Assembly (NCBI GenBank): GCA_003586115.2
Contig: QVOM02000029.1
Coordinates: 26,971,712 to 27,035,711, forward strand
Reading direction: 5' to 3'
From: Salvator merianae
Taxonomy: Eukaryota; Chordata; Lepidosauria; Squamata; Teiidae
DNA: 64,000 nt
The notes under the pieces are model-generated. The model did not search any database. It saw only the letters and a list, made by a program, of their open reading frames with translations, and was not told where the DNA came from. Shown piece by piece: positions 1 to 12,600 of the stretch (within the stretch, counting starts at the first letter, position 1; each line of letters starts with the position of its first letter). The translations under genes and the position numbers were made by a program.

Positions 1-512
1 CTTCTCCACAGATAAAATATATTATCTAAAACAGTAACAGTGTCTGCATTGGCAGGAGATGCTGTTTCCTCAGCCAGAGGCCAGGGCAAAGAGGTGCATC
101 TTCACCAGACATCTAAAAGCATACAACGAGAGTGCCTGATGCATTTCAGAGGGGAGGTCATTGTATAGTCTAGGGGCTGTCACCGAGAATGCCCTCCCAC
201 AAGCCCCCACAACCTTAACTACTGAAGGGGTTGGCATAGCCTAGAGGCCCTCACCAGCAGATTTTAGGGCATGGGCAGATTTGTATGAGTGGAAGTGTTC
301 CTTTAGATATTTAACCATTCAGTATTAAATATATGCACTTGAAAAGTACCAAATCTGATTTGATAAGGATTGTCATCATTCTGATAGGCCAGTTATATGA
401 TTTGGATGCAATAGTGCCCATACTCCATACAATATTATGATATTTACTTTTAACTTTTTACTTTTAACTAGTTTGTCTCATTTCTTTTTTCTGGCTTTTT
501 TTTGTTTTGCAG
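1..512 (+). other. NUDCD1: NUDCD1 intron 1 (3' end)
   Basis: This is intron sequence before the first exon in the window. It ends in a long T-rich tract and the acceptor TTTTGCAG at 505-512. Bases 60-330 are a reverse-strand LINE fragment, listed separately. Nothing else is recognised. Confidence 0.85.
60..330 (-). mobile_element. L2-like LINE fragment, reverse strand
   Basis: The stretch with GAATGCCCTCCCACAAGCC and TTAGGGCATGGGCAGATTTG is in the style of the 3' open-reading-frame region of reptile L2-clade LINEs read on the complementary strand (the 'identified premises of group' segment near the C-terminus of ORF2). It is short, diverged and without an open frame. The assignment is from pattern recognition only. 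Confidence 0.4.
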
Positions 513-667
513 CGGTGGCAGAAGTCAAACTTCGAGATGATCAATACACATTGGAACACATGCGTGCCTTTGGCATGTATAATTACCTGCATCTTGACCC
601 TTGGTACCAAGATAATGTTTATTACATTGATCAGCTTGGAAGAGTCATGAATTTAAGTATTACTCTG
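513..667 (+). CDS. NUDCD1: NUDCD1 exon 2
   Basis: The exon starts with two bases that finish a codon split with exon 1. It then reads [20 protein letters not shown] and ends at NLSITL before donor GTAAGA (phase 0). It encodes the start of the conserved N-terminal region, with the family-typical [18 protein letters not shown] segment. Confidence 0.97.
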
Positions 668-3600
668 GTAAGAATACAAAAAGAATTCCTCAATCAAGTT
701 TTTCCAATTTAGATTAAAGTAGACTAAAATTCTCATTAAAATCCGATTTCTGCTTAGAATCCACTACATTTCTGATGAGGGGAATTCTTTCTTCTTTAAT
801 TTGAACTATCTTTGCTAGTTTTGATGAGTGATTTGTGACTGTGATAATTCCAGGAGCTATAAGTGTTAAACAGAGTCAATAGTCACTGTGCTCACCCCTT
901 ATATATGTACTCCTTCCGCAGAAAAATATTTTATAACCTAGTGTAAAATGTATTAGAATCAGGTAACAGTTACAGAATAAGGAGCTGGCAAAGGATGATA
1001 TGACAGCTGGAATTTAGCTGATTGGGTCAGTCCCTTGCCTACAAGGCCCACTCTAAGGTGGCAAGTGTGAAAGTGCCCAATGTTCCCAGCCCTGAAAGCT
1101 AAAATAATGCAAGGAAACAGAATAGAAGTTAGGCAGGGTTTAGAAACATAGAAGATTTTTCAGCCAATCAGGACTTGTTGCTGAAAGGTGGAAGGGCAAG
1201 ATTGCTGGAGAAGTTATGAGGAGAGGGTGCTGTGGATCAAAGCCCTTTGATAAAATAAACTCTTCCCCCATGATTTGCCACTTTAAACCTCTCATTGCTT
1301 GCTGCCCACACAAAGATCCGCTTTCTTCCACACAAACATCAGCTAGGGCCCCTGAAATGTATCAGGACAACCCAGACGAGCTACATTTTCCATTTTTTGT
1401 CAAATAAGGAGTTGAGTCTTTAATATTTCAGCAGTAAAGTGGAAAAAAGGAAGAGCGTGAAGTTCAGCACAGGAAAGGGGAAGAGTGCTGAAGAAAGCAT
1501 GAGGAAAGGAGAGAGCAGAAGAATTTATACCTTTCTCAATGTCTTCTCTTGTTCAAGGATGGCCTTCACAGGTCAGAAAGTGAAACACATGAACAATTGG
1601 GCTAAGACCAATCTCAGTAGAGATTTAATTCAAATTAATCTCCCAGTACTCTGGAAAACTTCTTTGGAGGTTGGACACAGGTACAGCAAAGGCAGAAGGT
1701 CCAGAAGCCTCAGGAGTAATCAGCTGTAAATGCCTCCTCGAAAGCTGCCAAAGCGAAATATGTGACCTGCTGATTAGACATTCAGGGCCTGTTCGCACTT
1801 ACAATGGTATAACAGTATAACTAGCACAGTTCGGGCTGGTAGGGTTCGGGTACGGAGAGAGGTCTTTGCACCTGTCAGCACTGGAACACTCTGCAAGCTG
1901 ACTAGCGCTGGATGCAGTGCGAATGGAAGCGTACTAGTTCAGCAGCTGTGTTCGAACCCGGAGGGTCTGTGTTCGAACCTAGAGGGTCTGTGTTCGAACC
2001 TGTGTCTGAAAAGGCCACCAGGACCTTGACCCCAAGGTCCGAACTGAGGTGTGAACCGGCAGACTGTGCCTGCACGGCCCCAACAGTCCCTCCCCACTGC
2101 CATTTTGAACCCTGAAATGGTGCGAACGCACGTTCCCTGATCCTCATCTGATCATGCAGGTCGAGTTGGAGACTACAGATTAGTTGACCACAGCTGGTTG
2201 GATTCAGGTAAGCATCAGGTGGGCTTTGGTAGATTTCGGGTGAGCTGGGGCTGTTCGCAAGTGCGGATCCTCTGTTCTAGCGTGCGTCCTGAAACGTACC
2301 ACTCGCTGAGTGCAAACAGACCCTCAGAGACTGGTTAACTGTACTTGACTAGAACCAGATGATTCAAGTTCAGGTTGCCCCAGACCTTAGCAACAGTAGA
2401 ACAGCTTGAAGTGGAATAGACAGTTCAGTTCACTTGCTTCAATCTAATAGTAATTTCAGCAATAGTCTTAGAAACAGGAACCCACTCACACAACAAGCTT
2501 TTAAAGTTCAGTTCTTGAGAGATCTTGGGGTAAGGACAATAGGATGAATCAAGGGCCTATGTAGTTCAGCAAGCACGATCTTACACACATGCAATGGTGG
2601 ACCCTAATAGGAACACACATTGACTGGAAGAAGGTACCTCCTTTTATACCCCAAAATGTACCCTCAAGGTGTGGGGCCAGATGTTTGGGAGGAAATAAAT
2701 GTAAATGAAGGATTTGTAAACATTCAGGCATCCCAGGACAGGTAAACAAGGTGCAGTGATTAAATCAACTGTTCAGCTTGGGTACTCATATTTGCCTTTT
2801 AATTGTGTAGCTCTCCCACCTGAGACAAGGACACTGCCAGCTCAAGCAGTGTCTTCCTGCTGCAAGTCGGTGGGGGTTAAGATGTCCTTGTGGCACATGC
2901 AACTAAACACAGAGGTGTGTTGGAGAATCTTGCATAGAGTCAGAGATCAAGGTGGAATGGTGATGTTTGTACTCCCCATATCTTCTTGTAGCCAGGATGG
3001 AATCTGGTCTAGGTGCAGTCCCATGCTTTTAATGGTCACCCGTCTCTTCCAATCCAGATTCCTGCACTTTTGCTACATGTGTGTTAAACTATAAAGATGC
3101 ATATATCAGTTTACTGTTGTTCTTACTGTTTTATGTTATAATATTCTAATCTGTTTTTGCTTTTTGAGTTGACCAGAGAACTTTTGTTCTGTAGCAGCTT
3201 TATATCTGTAAGTGAATAAATCATGTAGTGGAAGTAGTATGGTTATCTGAAAATAATCTTAACTTTTTGTTTGTTTATTTCATTTTTATCCCACTCTTCA
3301 CCCTGAAGTCCCAGCATGGTTTACATAACAAACTACAGATGTTGTACATAAACACACATTCACTCTGCATGAGGTTGGAGCATCACTGGGAGCTGGTGGA
3401 AGATCTTCCGAGCTTGTTGTTTCTTCTCACTTCCCCCAGGCAAAGTAACCCTTATGTTGTCAGTTGAGGAAGGGAGTAGCCACCACTAGAAATTGAAGGA
3501 GGATCTTCCTAGCTTGCACTTTCACCTCCACTCCCCTCTGACAAGTGGGTTCTTCTGTCCATAGTTGAGGGAGGAAAGGGTCACTGTTGGGGGCTGATGG

Positions 3601-6600
3601 AAGATCTTCCCAGCTTGCACTTACTTCTCCGCCCCCTTCAGGTGAACTCACTGATGCTAGCTTCTGAGTAAATAGATTTATTTTGTTAAATAGATTAGGT
3701 TTTGTGTGCCTTTTGCCTTTGTAATTTAAAAATCCTTCCCTTGTTAGACTGGTTTGGGGTCCAATCTTAAGGTAGTTTTAAGATGATCTTTAAGGAGGAT
3801 GGATTCTGGAATTGTGTTTGGCTTATCTTTCTCCTATTTTCATTCTGGTTTCACAGGAGTTTGCTTCTAGGGAGGAAACTAAGGGTTTTGGCACTATCAA
3901 TCTGCTTATTTCTTTAGGTACCACATTTCACATGAACATTGCTGTTGGGAAGAAGAATCTCTACTGGATTTGTCCATTTTTCTAGCAAAACATCCCCTAT
4001 TTTTTTTTATCTTGGAACAGATCGTGAAACACGGGCATGCACCAATTAGTAATTGAACACACAATAACAGGAATAACAGGAACTGAATATCTTTATGCCT
4101 TGTCTTTTTTTCTCATAAATATGTTGAGATGAACTAAGAAATAAAATGATTTTTCAAATCTTTTTGAAAGCCTGTTTTTAAAATAACACACAGAAGGCTT
4201 CTACTAGGAATAGCCATAACAGAAAGTTATCTATGCAAGTATTTTTTTTTCCCTTTACTGTCAAATAATTAGACTTCTGTTCCTGGTCTCGCTGAAATGA
4301 GCTTTTATCTTTTTGTTTCTACCACAGGGTTAGAAATTAGAGCCCACAGTTATCTGCTGCCCCAGATTTATCTGCAAACTAAAGAGGTCAGGAAGTCATT
4401 TTGTGTGGGAATGTGCCAGAAGAATTCTGTTCATACTAAATGCTAGCTGTGGAGGAGCTGTTGCCTTGGAGACTGTGATGCTGAAATACTTACTGGTTCT
4501 TGCAAAGTGGAAGCTAACTTCACGATGGAGTCTGATATTTAGAAGTATATCCAATTTTGCCATCCACATCCAAGGACTTTAGATGCTAAGCTTGTTCAAC
4601 TAAGCTGCCAGTAAGTTTCAGAGTGTAGTTTAGTGTGCTGGTTACTACCTACAGAACTGCATAACAATTTAAGATTATGGTAGTTAGAAGAGTAAACCTT
4701 GTTATATGAGTTTTCCTATAAGATATTTTATTGTGCTCCTCATGTTTACCATTGTCGTCTTAGCAAGAATGGTAGCAACAATCAGGAAGACAGCTTCTCT
4801 AATGGCATATTGTTATACGGAAGTCTTTGCCCTGAGTGATCATTCTCTACTCCTCTGTTCTGTTATGTTCCTCCGGAAACATTTTTTTTTCTTTCCCATT
4901 GGATGCAAGCTTTTGATTCTGCTGCTGCCGTATTGATTCATGTTGCTTTCTGTGATCTTGGAGTTTTGATGCTATTTTTAGTCTATCCTGAAGGCTGTTT
5001 CCTTGTTCCTGTGTCAGGCTTTATAGCTGTAAGCAATTCTGGAAATTCCTATGACTGTGGCAGGTGGCAAGAAGCAAGTCCTACATTTTTAAAAGGATCA
5101 AGCACACAACAACATGGAACTGAGATAGAAACTTAGGTTTGCATCTCATTCAAGGTTTTGTTGCCCAGTAGCAGCTGATCAAGAAAAAGGTAGAGACACA
5201 AGCCTTTTGTCTCTTGATAATTAAGACGGACCTGAAATTGTCTGGTTTTTTAAAGAGGAAAAAGATCTTGTTGAAGGAACAGTAGTTGATACAGAAAATG
5301 TTCTGTTTCCCCAGCAGTGATTTGCTGGTTGTGAGTTGCTTATGGAATGGCTTAATTTGATGAGCCACCAAGGGTCTTTCTGCACTGACTTCCCAGAATA
5401 AACAACCTGTCCCTGTCCTAGAACAAGCAGCCTGCCCCCTGCCAGGATGGAACAGGGTCATCCACATTTGGATGGCCCATTCTGCTGCTGGCCCATATGC
5501 TGCCTCTGAAGAGCCCTTGGAGGCAGTGTGGAGACTGTGAAGGCCAGGAACAGGTGTTTCCAGCCTATGCAGTTTCCAGCCTGGTTGCCTTCAGAGTGGA
5601 CCTGCTCCCTAGAGCGCCACTGAAATGGGTTGCCCTTGATGTACTTGACCATGGGGTTGTGCTGTCCACATGCCTCCATGGTCTGGTATACTGGCTCTGG
5701 GTCAATTGTAGACCTCATCATCAAGATCTACAGGTATACCAGGCTAGGTGCCATTTGAAGCACCCCAGCCTGGTCCAAGCTTCGTCCAGTGTGTACAGAC
5801 AATAGCAGGGGAACAGGATCTGCAGTAGTCCACACTAGCAAGCAGACAATAGGCACTTATTCCAGAATTTATTCTGGAATACTGTTAAATGTAGAAAAGG
5901 GCCCAAGATGCTAACTTGCTAAGGTTGGGGTTTCTAGTCCAGGAAAACTAAAATCTTTTCAAGATATGTTGAGTAATTTTCATCTGGATCTTTTGATTAA
6001 CTAGTTACTATATTAGTTTACTATCTTCTTTCTGTTTCTCCTGGCACTTTTCCTGCCACTGATACATATGTTCTTTGTTTAATAAAAAGTCTGAAGTACT
6101 TCAAGACTTCTGAGGAAGGAATGGGGATCACTTACAACTGAACAAAATCTATATTCACGCAAGTCCGAAGACAAAAATTTTCACACGCAGTAATCCTTAT
6201 AAGCCTCAGTCATCAAGTGCTGCTTGTCAAAGTGTTTTCAGTATTCATCAGCTGCATTATTGTTTCTTGCTTACAGGAAACTGCCTTAAAAAAGCCAAGA
6301 GAAGTATTCAGGCTTCCTGCAGATTTAATAGCTTGCGATAATCGCCTTTGCGCCTCAATACATTTCTCATCTTCCACCTGGGTTACCCTTTCAGACGGAA
6401 CAGGAAGACTGTATCTGATTCGAACTGGCAAGCGGGGTGATGGCTCGTGTGAAAAGTGGGAAGTAAGTCTTGTACATCTCTCACACTTTTCCTTTTGTGG
6501 TCTGAATTAGCCTAAGCTAGACTTTACTGCTTCTTTTCTTTGCTTTTGTGTAAAAATGTTGGCTTTCCTGTGCATGCCAGCTCTTGAAATAAAGTACTTA

Positions 6601-9600
6601 CAGCTTCTTGGGGAAGAATTTAATTAGTGTGAATTTTTGTTTGTAGAAATAATGCTGATCAGTTTCACAGCAATGTAGCCATACTGTTTTAACCAGTGTC
6701 AGAGTAGCAACAGTAGCGAGAACAGACAAGGTGTGTCAGAGAGGACAAAGTTAATTATAATACAGGACAGAGATAGTTATAATACAGGCAACTCTTTTGT
6801 ACTGAGAGAGTACAAAATACTGCAGCCTGACCTAAGTGTGATGAAACGTCAAGCATGAAATTTCTAATTGCCTTTGTGCAGATCTGTGCGTGGTACTTGC
6901 AACTGATATGTGTAAAGGCAACAGGCATTCACTATGGAATCTTCTTGCTATTTAGTGCTTGGATATACTGTCATTTAGATAATAAATCCCATGGAAAGTA
7001 TATTAAGAAATATATTTAAGACTTGAAAGAAAGGTGAGGGATCTTTATGATCTTGTGCAGAGCTTCAGGGAAACTGTAAAGCTGTAAAAGATCTTCTCTT
7101 GCCTCCCTCCCGCTATACACAACCACACAGATACACATACACATAGCAAGTATGGTATTGGGAAAGCAGATGGAGTATTCTCTAGCATTTGTAGTCTGCC
7201 TGGGAATTGCAGGTACCTTAGGTACCATGGTGGTGAGTCTGATGACTAGCCCAATTTTCTGAGCCATCGCATTTAACCATCATTTTGGAAGTGCGTGTTA
7301 GGGGATCTAACTGTTCATCTGAGTAACACATCCAGAAAGCGATGACAGTCACTCAGATTTCTCTCACGCAGTTCTCACCTGACTTTGAAAATAGATACAA
7401 ATGTTTAGAACAGTTAAATTATTGTCTTTTATCTTAATACTGATGGATTGGTGTCTGAAGCTGCTTTATTCTGATTCTGACCTACTGCTGTTTACTCTGA
7501 ATAGCTGCTGCTACTAAAGAGATTTCCTAGCCCTACAGGCTAAAATCTTAAGTATTGAGCTGGTGATCTGTATCACGTAAAATCTGTGTTCTGTTCTCAA
7601 ATTTTGCCCTGTCCCATTATGATAAATTTTACGATGTCAGGAATACTATGATCAAGGCTTATTTGAAGTGAAGTCAAGCAAATAGAAATATATTAAGTGG
7701 AAAAGCTTTTGACTCTTTGAAATACGTATTGTCATTATAAAGAGTCTTCTGGGGTCGACGTCGTTCTTTGAAGTGTGCATTTTGGCATAGGTCTGTAATT
7801 TAGTTGAGTCTTGAAATGTGAAATTTGATTTTGTACACTAGTCATAGATGGACAACTATAATTCACAGGGAGAGTTAAATATTAATATATGCAGAGGAAG
7901 AAATCTGTGAACACCATATTAACTTTAATTGCATTTAGATGGGCAATAATCATAGCTTTGCACCATAAGTGGTTTTATTGAGCATTGAAAAATCCACTTT
8001 GCTTGCCTTGTTTCGCAGAAACCTGAGTTATCAGAGTTAATTAATCAGAATACTCAGATGACTGCCTACACCATTTCTAAATGAGAATAATGTAACATAG
8101 AAGTTAAACGATTTTGCTTCCTCAGTTTATGGCAAAAGTTGTACTAGAAATAACTTAAATCACTTAATGATTTATTGATTTATTTCCTTGGACTGATATC
8201 CCACCCTATACCCTGAGGTTTCAGGTTGGGCTGCAACATACAAATAGATCTGATATTTTTTTCATCCAGGAACAAGCTTTGGTTTCAACCTCCAATCTGT
8301 TGAAGCATACCTTTCAAGGAGATTTCTAGAGCTGAACAGATTGCCCAACCCTGAAGCAAAATGGAAACTCCATTCAAGCTTCTCCACTCCACTTCACTTT
8401 TCAGTATTCTGATATATTTTACTTTTGCGGGCTAGTCATTAATTTGAGATATAAGCAGTACCATCAGCTCTGCCTTGCTGCATGCATTTTGTCCTGATTG
8501 AAGCCCTAGCAATACAAACTGAGAATCAATTCAAAGCATATACGTACTGCTTTAGAGTATTCAAGGTGTTTTGCCTGCGTTGCTACATTTATCTTAAAAG
8601 CAGCCTTGCTAACTAGATCCGTATAATCATTCTTCAAAAATTTTATGTATTTTACTGCTTTTTTATTTTATTTCCCCCCTTTAATCCTGTAATTTAAAAA
8701 GCTCCTGCAGCAGCTTACAACATGTAATAGTAGACGAATCACTGTTCTAAAGAACACAGTACAGAAGGAAATTGGGATTAGGAGGAAGAGGAAAAAGAAA
8801 AAAAAAAACCTTTGGCAGGATGGATAGAAAACCCATGCATTCCCATCCTTGGCTGTGCTGAAAATTTGTTTGTTTGGTTATATATTTATTTGATTACTTA
8901 TTTATTATGTAGATTTGGATTCAGTCTACTTCCTCAGAGTCAAGGCAAGTAACAATAGATAAGCAATCATTTCAAAAGATAACCAAAATAGCTATCAATG
9001 AAGTTGTCAAATAATCCATGCATATAATAAAATAAAAAACTTAATAGCAATTAAAACCCTAAGCCATTAGTCTAAGCAGATTGAAAAAAGTTCCTTTAGC
9101 TGCTTTTGGAAATGAGGCAATAATGTCATTTCCTGAAGGCAAGCAGGTGGAGATGTCCACAGAAAAGCTGGTAGAAAGCCACAAAATAGGAGCTGCCACT
9201 GAAAAGGCTTTTTTCTGGTGCAGGTCTCTTTAACTACCTGTGGACCTGAAACTGCAAATGGCCCCAGTGGATGCTCCTCACTGCATAAGACTAAGCCATG
9301 GTGGATCTTAAAAACAGTGACCAAAATCTTGCATTGGATCCAGTACAATGAGTGCAATAATAGTGTTACATGATGATATTTCTGAATGTTGCATAAGATA
9401 CATATTGCTGCATGTTGAACAAGCTGAAGCCTGTGTAACATCTTCAGCGAGAGCCCCAAATACAGCAAATTACAGTGATTAAGTTTAGACCTAATAAGGG
9501 CATATGCCACCTTAGTTTTACTACAAAAGGAATATTAGAAATGGAACAGTAATTTTCCCAAACCTCAAACATCTAGGGAAGAACTTCTCAAGAGGGAACA

Positions 9601-12600
9601 AATAATACCTTCTTTTAGGGTAGCTGGAAACATCCAGTCCCCTAAAGAGGCATTCATAATTTTAATGCTCCAACGGATCATGGAGGGGCAAGAGTCTGAA
9701 ACACTGCTGATTGGATTCAAACTGGGGGGGCGGGGGGGGGGCTTTCTCAGTCTCCTCTAGGGTTGCTATCTCAGATTCAACCCCAAAAGGGGTCTGATGT
9801 CTTAATCTTCCCCTTTCCAGGATGGTTCTCAGTGTGTGATCCAGATTAGCATGAAGCAGAACAATCTTATCAGCAAAATATTTTCCAAAACCTACACATT
9901 GGTCAAAGGGGGGCATTTTGGACAATATGAGTGCCCACTAAGAAATGTGCTACTTGGAAAATAGCAGCTGGAACCAGATCCACAGATGTAATAAGAGTAG
10001 GAAAATGGTCATGTTTAACTGCTCTTAATTTCTATGGAATAGTCCTGGATATGTCACCAATTTAGCCCTGTCTAGCACCAAGCTCAGTTTTCTCCAATGA
10101 CTCTCAAAACATCACTTAGCTTGCTTTCTGTCACAGAGTACGTTGGTAAACTAAGGATCACAAGTTGCGCCTGAAATCCTAAATAGTTGCTTCAGGGAGA
10201 TTGGTTAAGTTTTAAACCTCTCAAATACTAACGCTGTTTGCTGAAATAATCCTGACTAGATGTCCTAGAGATGTGATGTCATCCATATTATCCAAAATGC
10301 ATTAACTCTTCTGAACCTGATTCAGATCTAGGCACTAGAGCACAGGCAGCTAAATCAACCATGTTTCATTTTCATAGTTTGCTTTCTAGCTGTCAGTGAT
10401 GAGTGTGGTGACAGCTACCCAGTCCCACATCAAGGCTCTTCCCTTTCCACATCATATCTTTGAGAGCCATTGTGAAGGAGATAATTCCTTTTTTTCTGCC
10501 TGGTGATTAAAAAACAACAATAGCCCTCAAATAAAACCAAAATTGTTCCCATTCCAGTTTCATCTATTATCAGTTTTACAGAGAATATCGAAGAGCTCTA
10601 GGAATAAGAGAAAGTGCGCCAATTTGCTGCAGTGTTTCCTGAGCACTGGCTATACATCAAAACTTTTGGCTTGTTTCTGGAGCAGAGTCATCAGTCAAAC
10701 CACTGGTTCAGATTAGTAAAGAACTTGGTGGGCAATTCCAAATGGTTGGTGGGCCTGTCCAAGGTCACACGTTTTCCACTGCTATGCTATGACAAGTGCA
10801 GAGCTGCCACAAAAATAGCATCTGTGTACCATCTCTTTGCCTTACCCTGCCCTAGTAAAGTGTTTCTGTTCTAGTCTAAATTTTGTATTTGACCATCGCT
10901 TTGTATTATGTACTCAGAAAGCATATCACAATAGCTTACAGGAATACTCTTTCCCTCAGATACTATTCAATGAAGACTTTGGAAACCCCTTTATTGTACT
11001 CCACAGCATCTCTTTTCTGAAGCTGGACACACATTCAATAGGTGCTCTGCTTCTCCGAGTAGAAAAAGATGAATCAGATACACAAGGCAGTGGCTTCCAT
11101 GTCTCCTTGGAATGGGTTACAATTACAAAAACAACTAAAGAAAGTAAGTATTCTATATAGTTACATTATTTTAGTGTTAAAAAAACAACAACCTCCATGT
11201 GGAATATTTTAGCCTGTTTAGTAAGGTGCCATTCGTGGGGCTCTGGTAGTAGAAAGAATCTGAGCACCATTGCGTAGTAAGCAAAGGATATGAATCCAGA
11301 TATGAAAAATCTGAATCATTTAGATGGTAGCTAGAATCCTTATGGGTTGTGGTGGTTATTTAAAAAAAAAATGTGATCACTTCTGAAGCAGATATCTGAA
11401 GCAGATATTACATCAGCAGCCTTGAGAATTCTCTTTCTCCCATGCTGTAATCATAGAAAATTAAACTCAGTTATCAATGCAGATGGACAGAATTCAGGGT
11501 ATATGCCAGTTTTGATGAGATTTATACAATCTAAACAAGCAGAGTGCTTCAACAGGAGATTGAGATGCAACAGAGTTCAGATAGGACTTGTATTCTAAAA
11601 AAAAATCTTGAGTCATTTGCGAACGTATAAAGATAAAGCGCAGATGTACAAAATGCAGAAAAGTTGGTTTAGTTAGTAACAAATCTGAACCAGCCAGAAG
11701 ACAAGCTGATCTCAAACCTAGAGCCAACTGACTAGTTCTGACTGAAACAGCTGATGGGTTCATTGAACAGCTCACAACTCCCCTATCACAGTCTGACCTC
11801 CCCTCCTTGGAGGATCATGGCTCTTTACCCTCCTTTCTCCTGGATTGCATTCTGGTCTCTCCCCCATCACATCACAGCCTATCCTCGCTTCTCCAATCAA
11901 ATCACAAGAAGTCACAGATTGTACTCCAGCCTCTCCTTTGTTCCCTGATCACACCTTGCCAAACCCTGGGCTACAGCCCTTATTCCTGCATTATTATTCC
12001 TGCCCACACCATTCTGCTGTTGCAGCTATGCAATCTTAAGAATAACCACAACTGACATTCTGCTTTCCTTTGGCCTATTAGACCTTCTGGACTGGAATAT
12101 TAAGTCATTTCAGAAAGCCTAGGGCATGGATATGTGTGCATCCACTTCCTGAAAGTGATTTGAATTGATCAATCACATTCAAGGCATTTGCAGGAAGCAG
12201 AAAAATGCACATCTGCACACTAGGCCTTCTGGGAGAACTTGTAGTCTTCCATTCTAGAAGGTCTTGTAGGCTGAGAAGAGGCAGGACACCAGCTGTGGTG
12301 TTTTTTGCACTGTGCAGCTGGTGACAGCATCCTTGTGGGAATTAGGTAGGTCTCTGTGGACACAATGGGGAGGCAGAACAGGGCTTAGTGGGGCACAATC
12401 AGGGAAGTGAGGAGAGGTCAATATGCCATGTGGAAGGGAAACAAAAGAAACTGTACATCAGATCCCCTCTTCAATTCAGTTTATTTTTTATCAAATCCTG
12501 AATTTCTAGTTGGGTTCAATCCAGTAATGTCACCCACACACATACACACACTCACACAGAGAGAGAGAGAGAGAGAGTTTGGTTACAAACCCAGTTTATA

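Larger units (their letters stand above)
668..6276 (+). other. NUDCD1: NUDCD1 intron 2
   Basis: A 5.6-kb intron with donor GTAAGA and acceptor CTTACAG. It holds two TIR elements (1783-2325 and 5370-5905), a LINE-tail-like piece near 3270-3330 and a three-unit minisatellite (3384-3660). I recognise nothing in about 700-1780, 2330-3270, 3665-5365 and 5910-6276. Confidence 0.9.
6463..10959 (+). other. NUDCD1: NUDCD1 intron 3
   Basis: A 4.5-kb intron with donor GTAAGT and acceptor TCCCTCAG. It carries a reverse-strand L2-like LINE (8880-9930). LINE-tail-like pieces with TTTATTTATTT and TATCCCACCCTATACCC occur at about 8160-8250 and, more weakly, 8640-8720. I see nothing identifiable in 6463-8160 or 9930-10959, although the LINE may extend somewhat past 9930. 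Confidence 0.9.

Noticed and set aside
1950..2000. tRNA gene or Pol III promoter from the GTTCGAACC motifs
   Set aside because: There is no A box at a suitable distance and no cloverleaf can be formed, so only the repeat is reported.
9067..9510. 147-codon reverse frame as a host gene
   Set aside because: It matches the C-terminus of L2-clade reverse transcriptase, so it is annotated as LINE sequence and not as a gene.
12120..12240. Degenerate inverted repeat around a TTGATCAA centre
   Set aside because: The arms match only loosely and I could not define ends, so it was mentioned under the intron but not called as an element.
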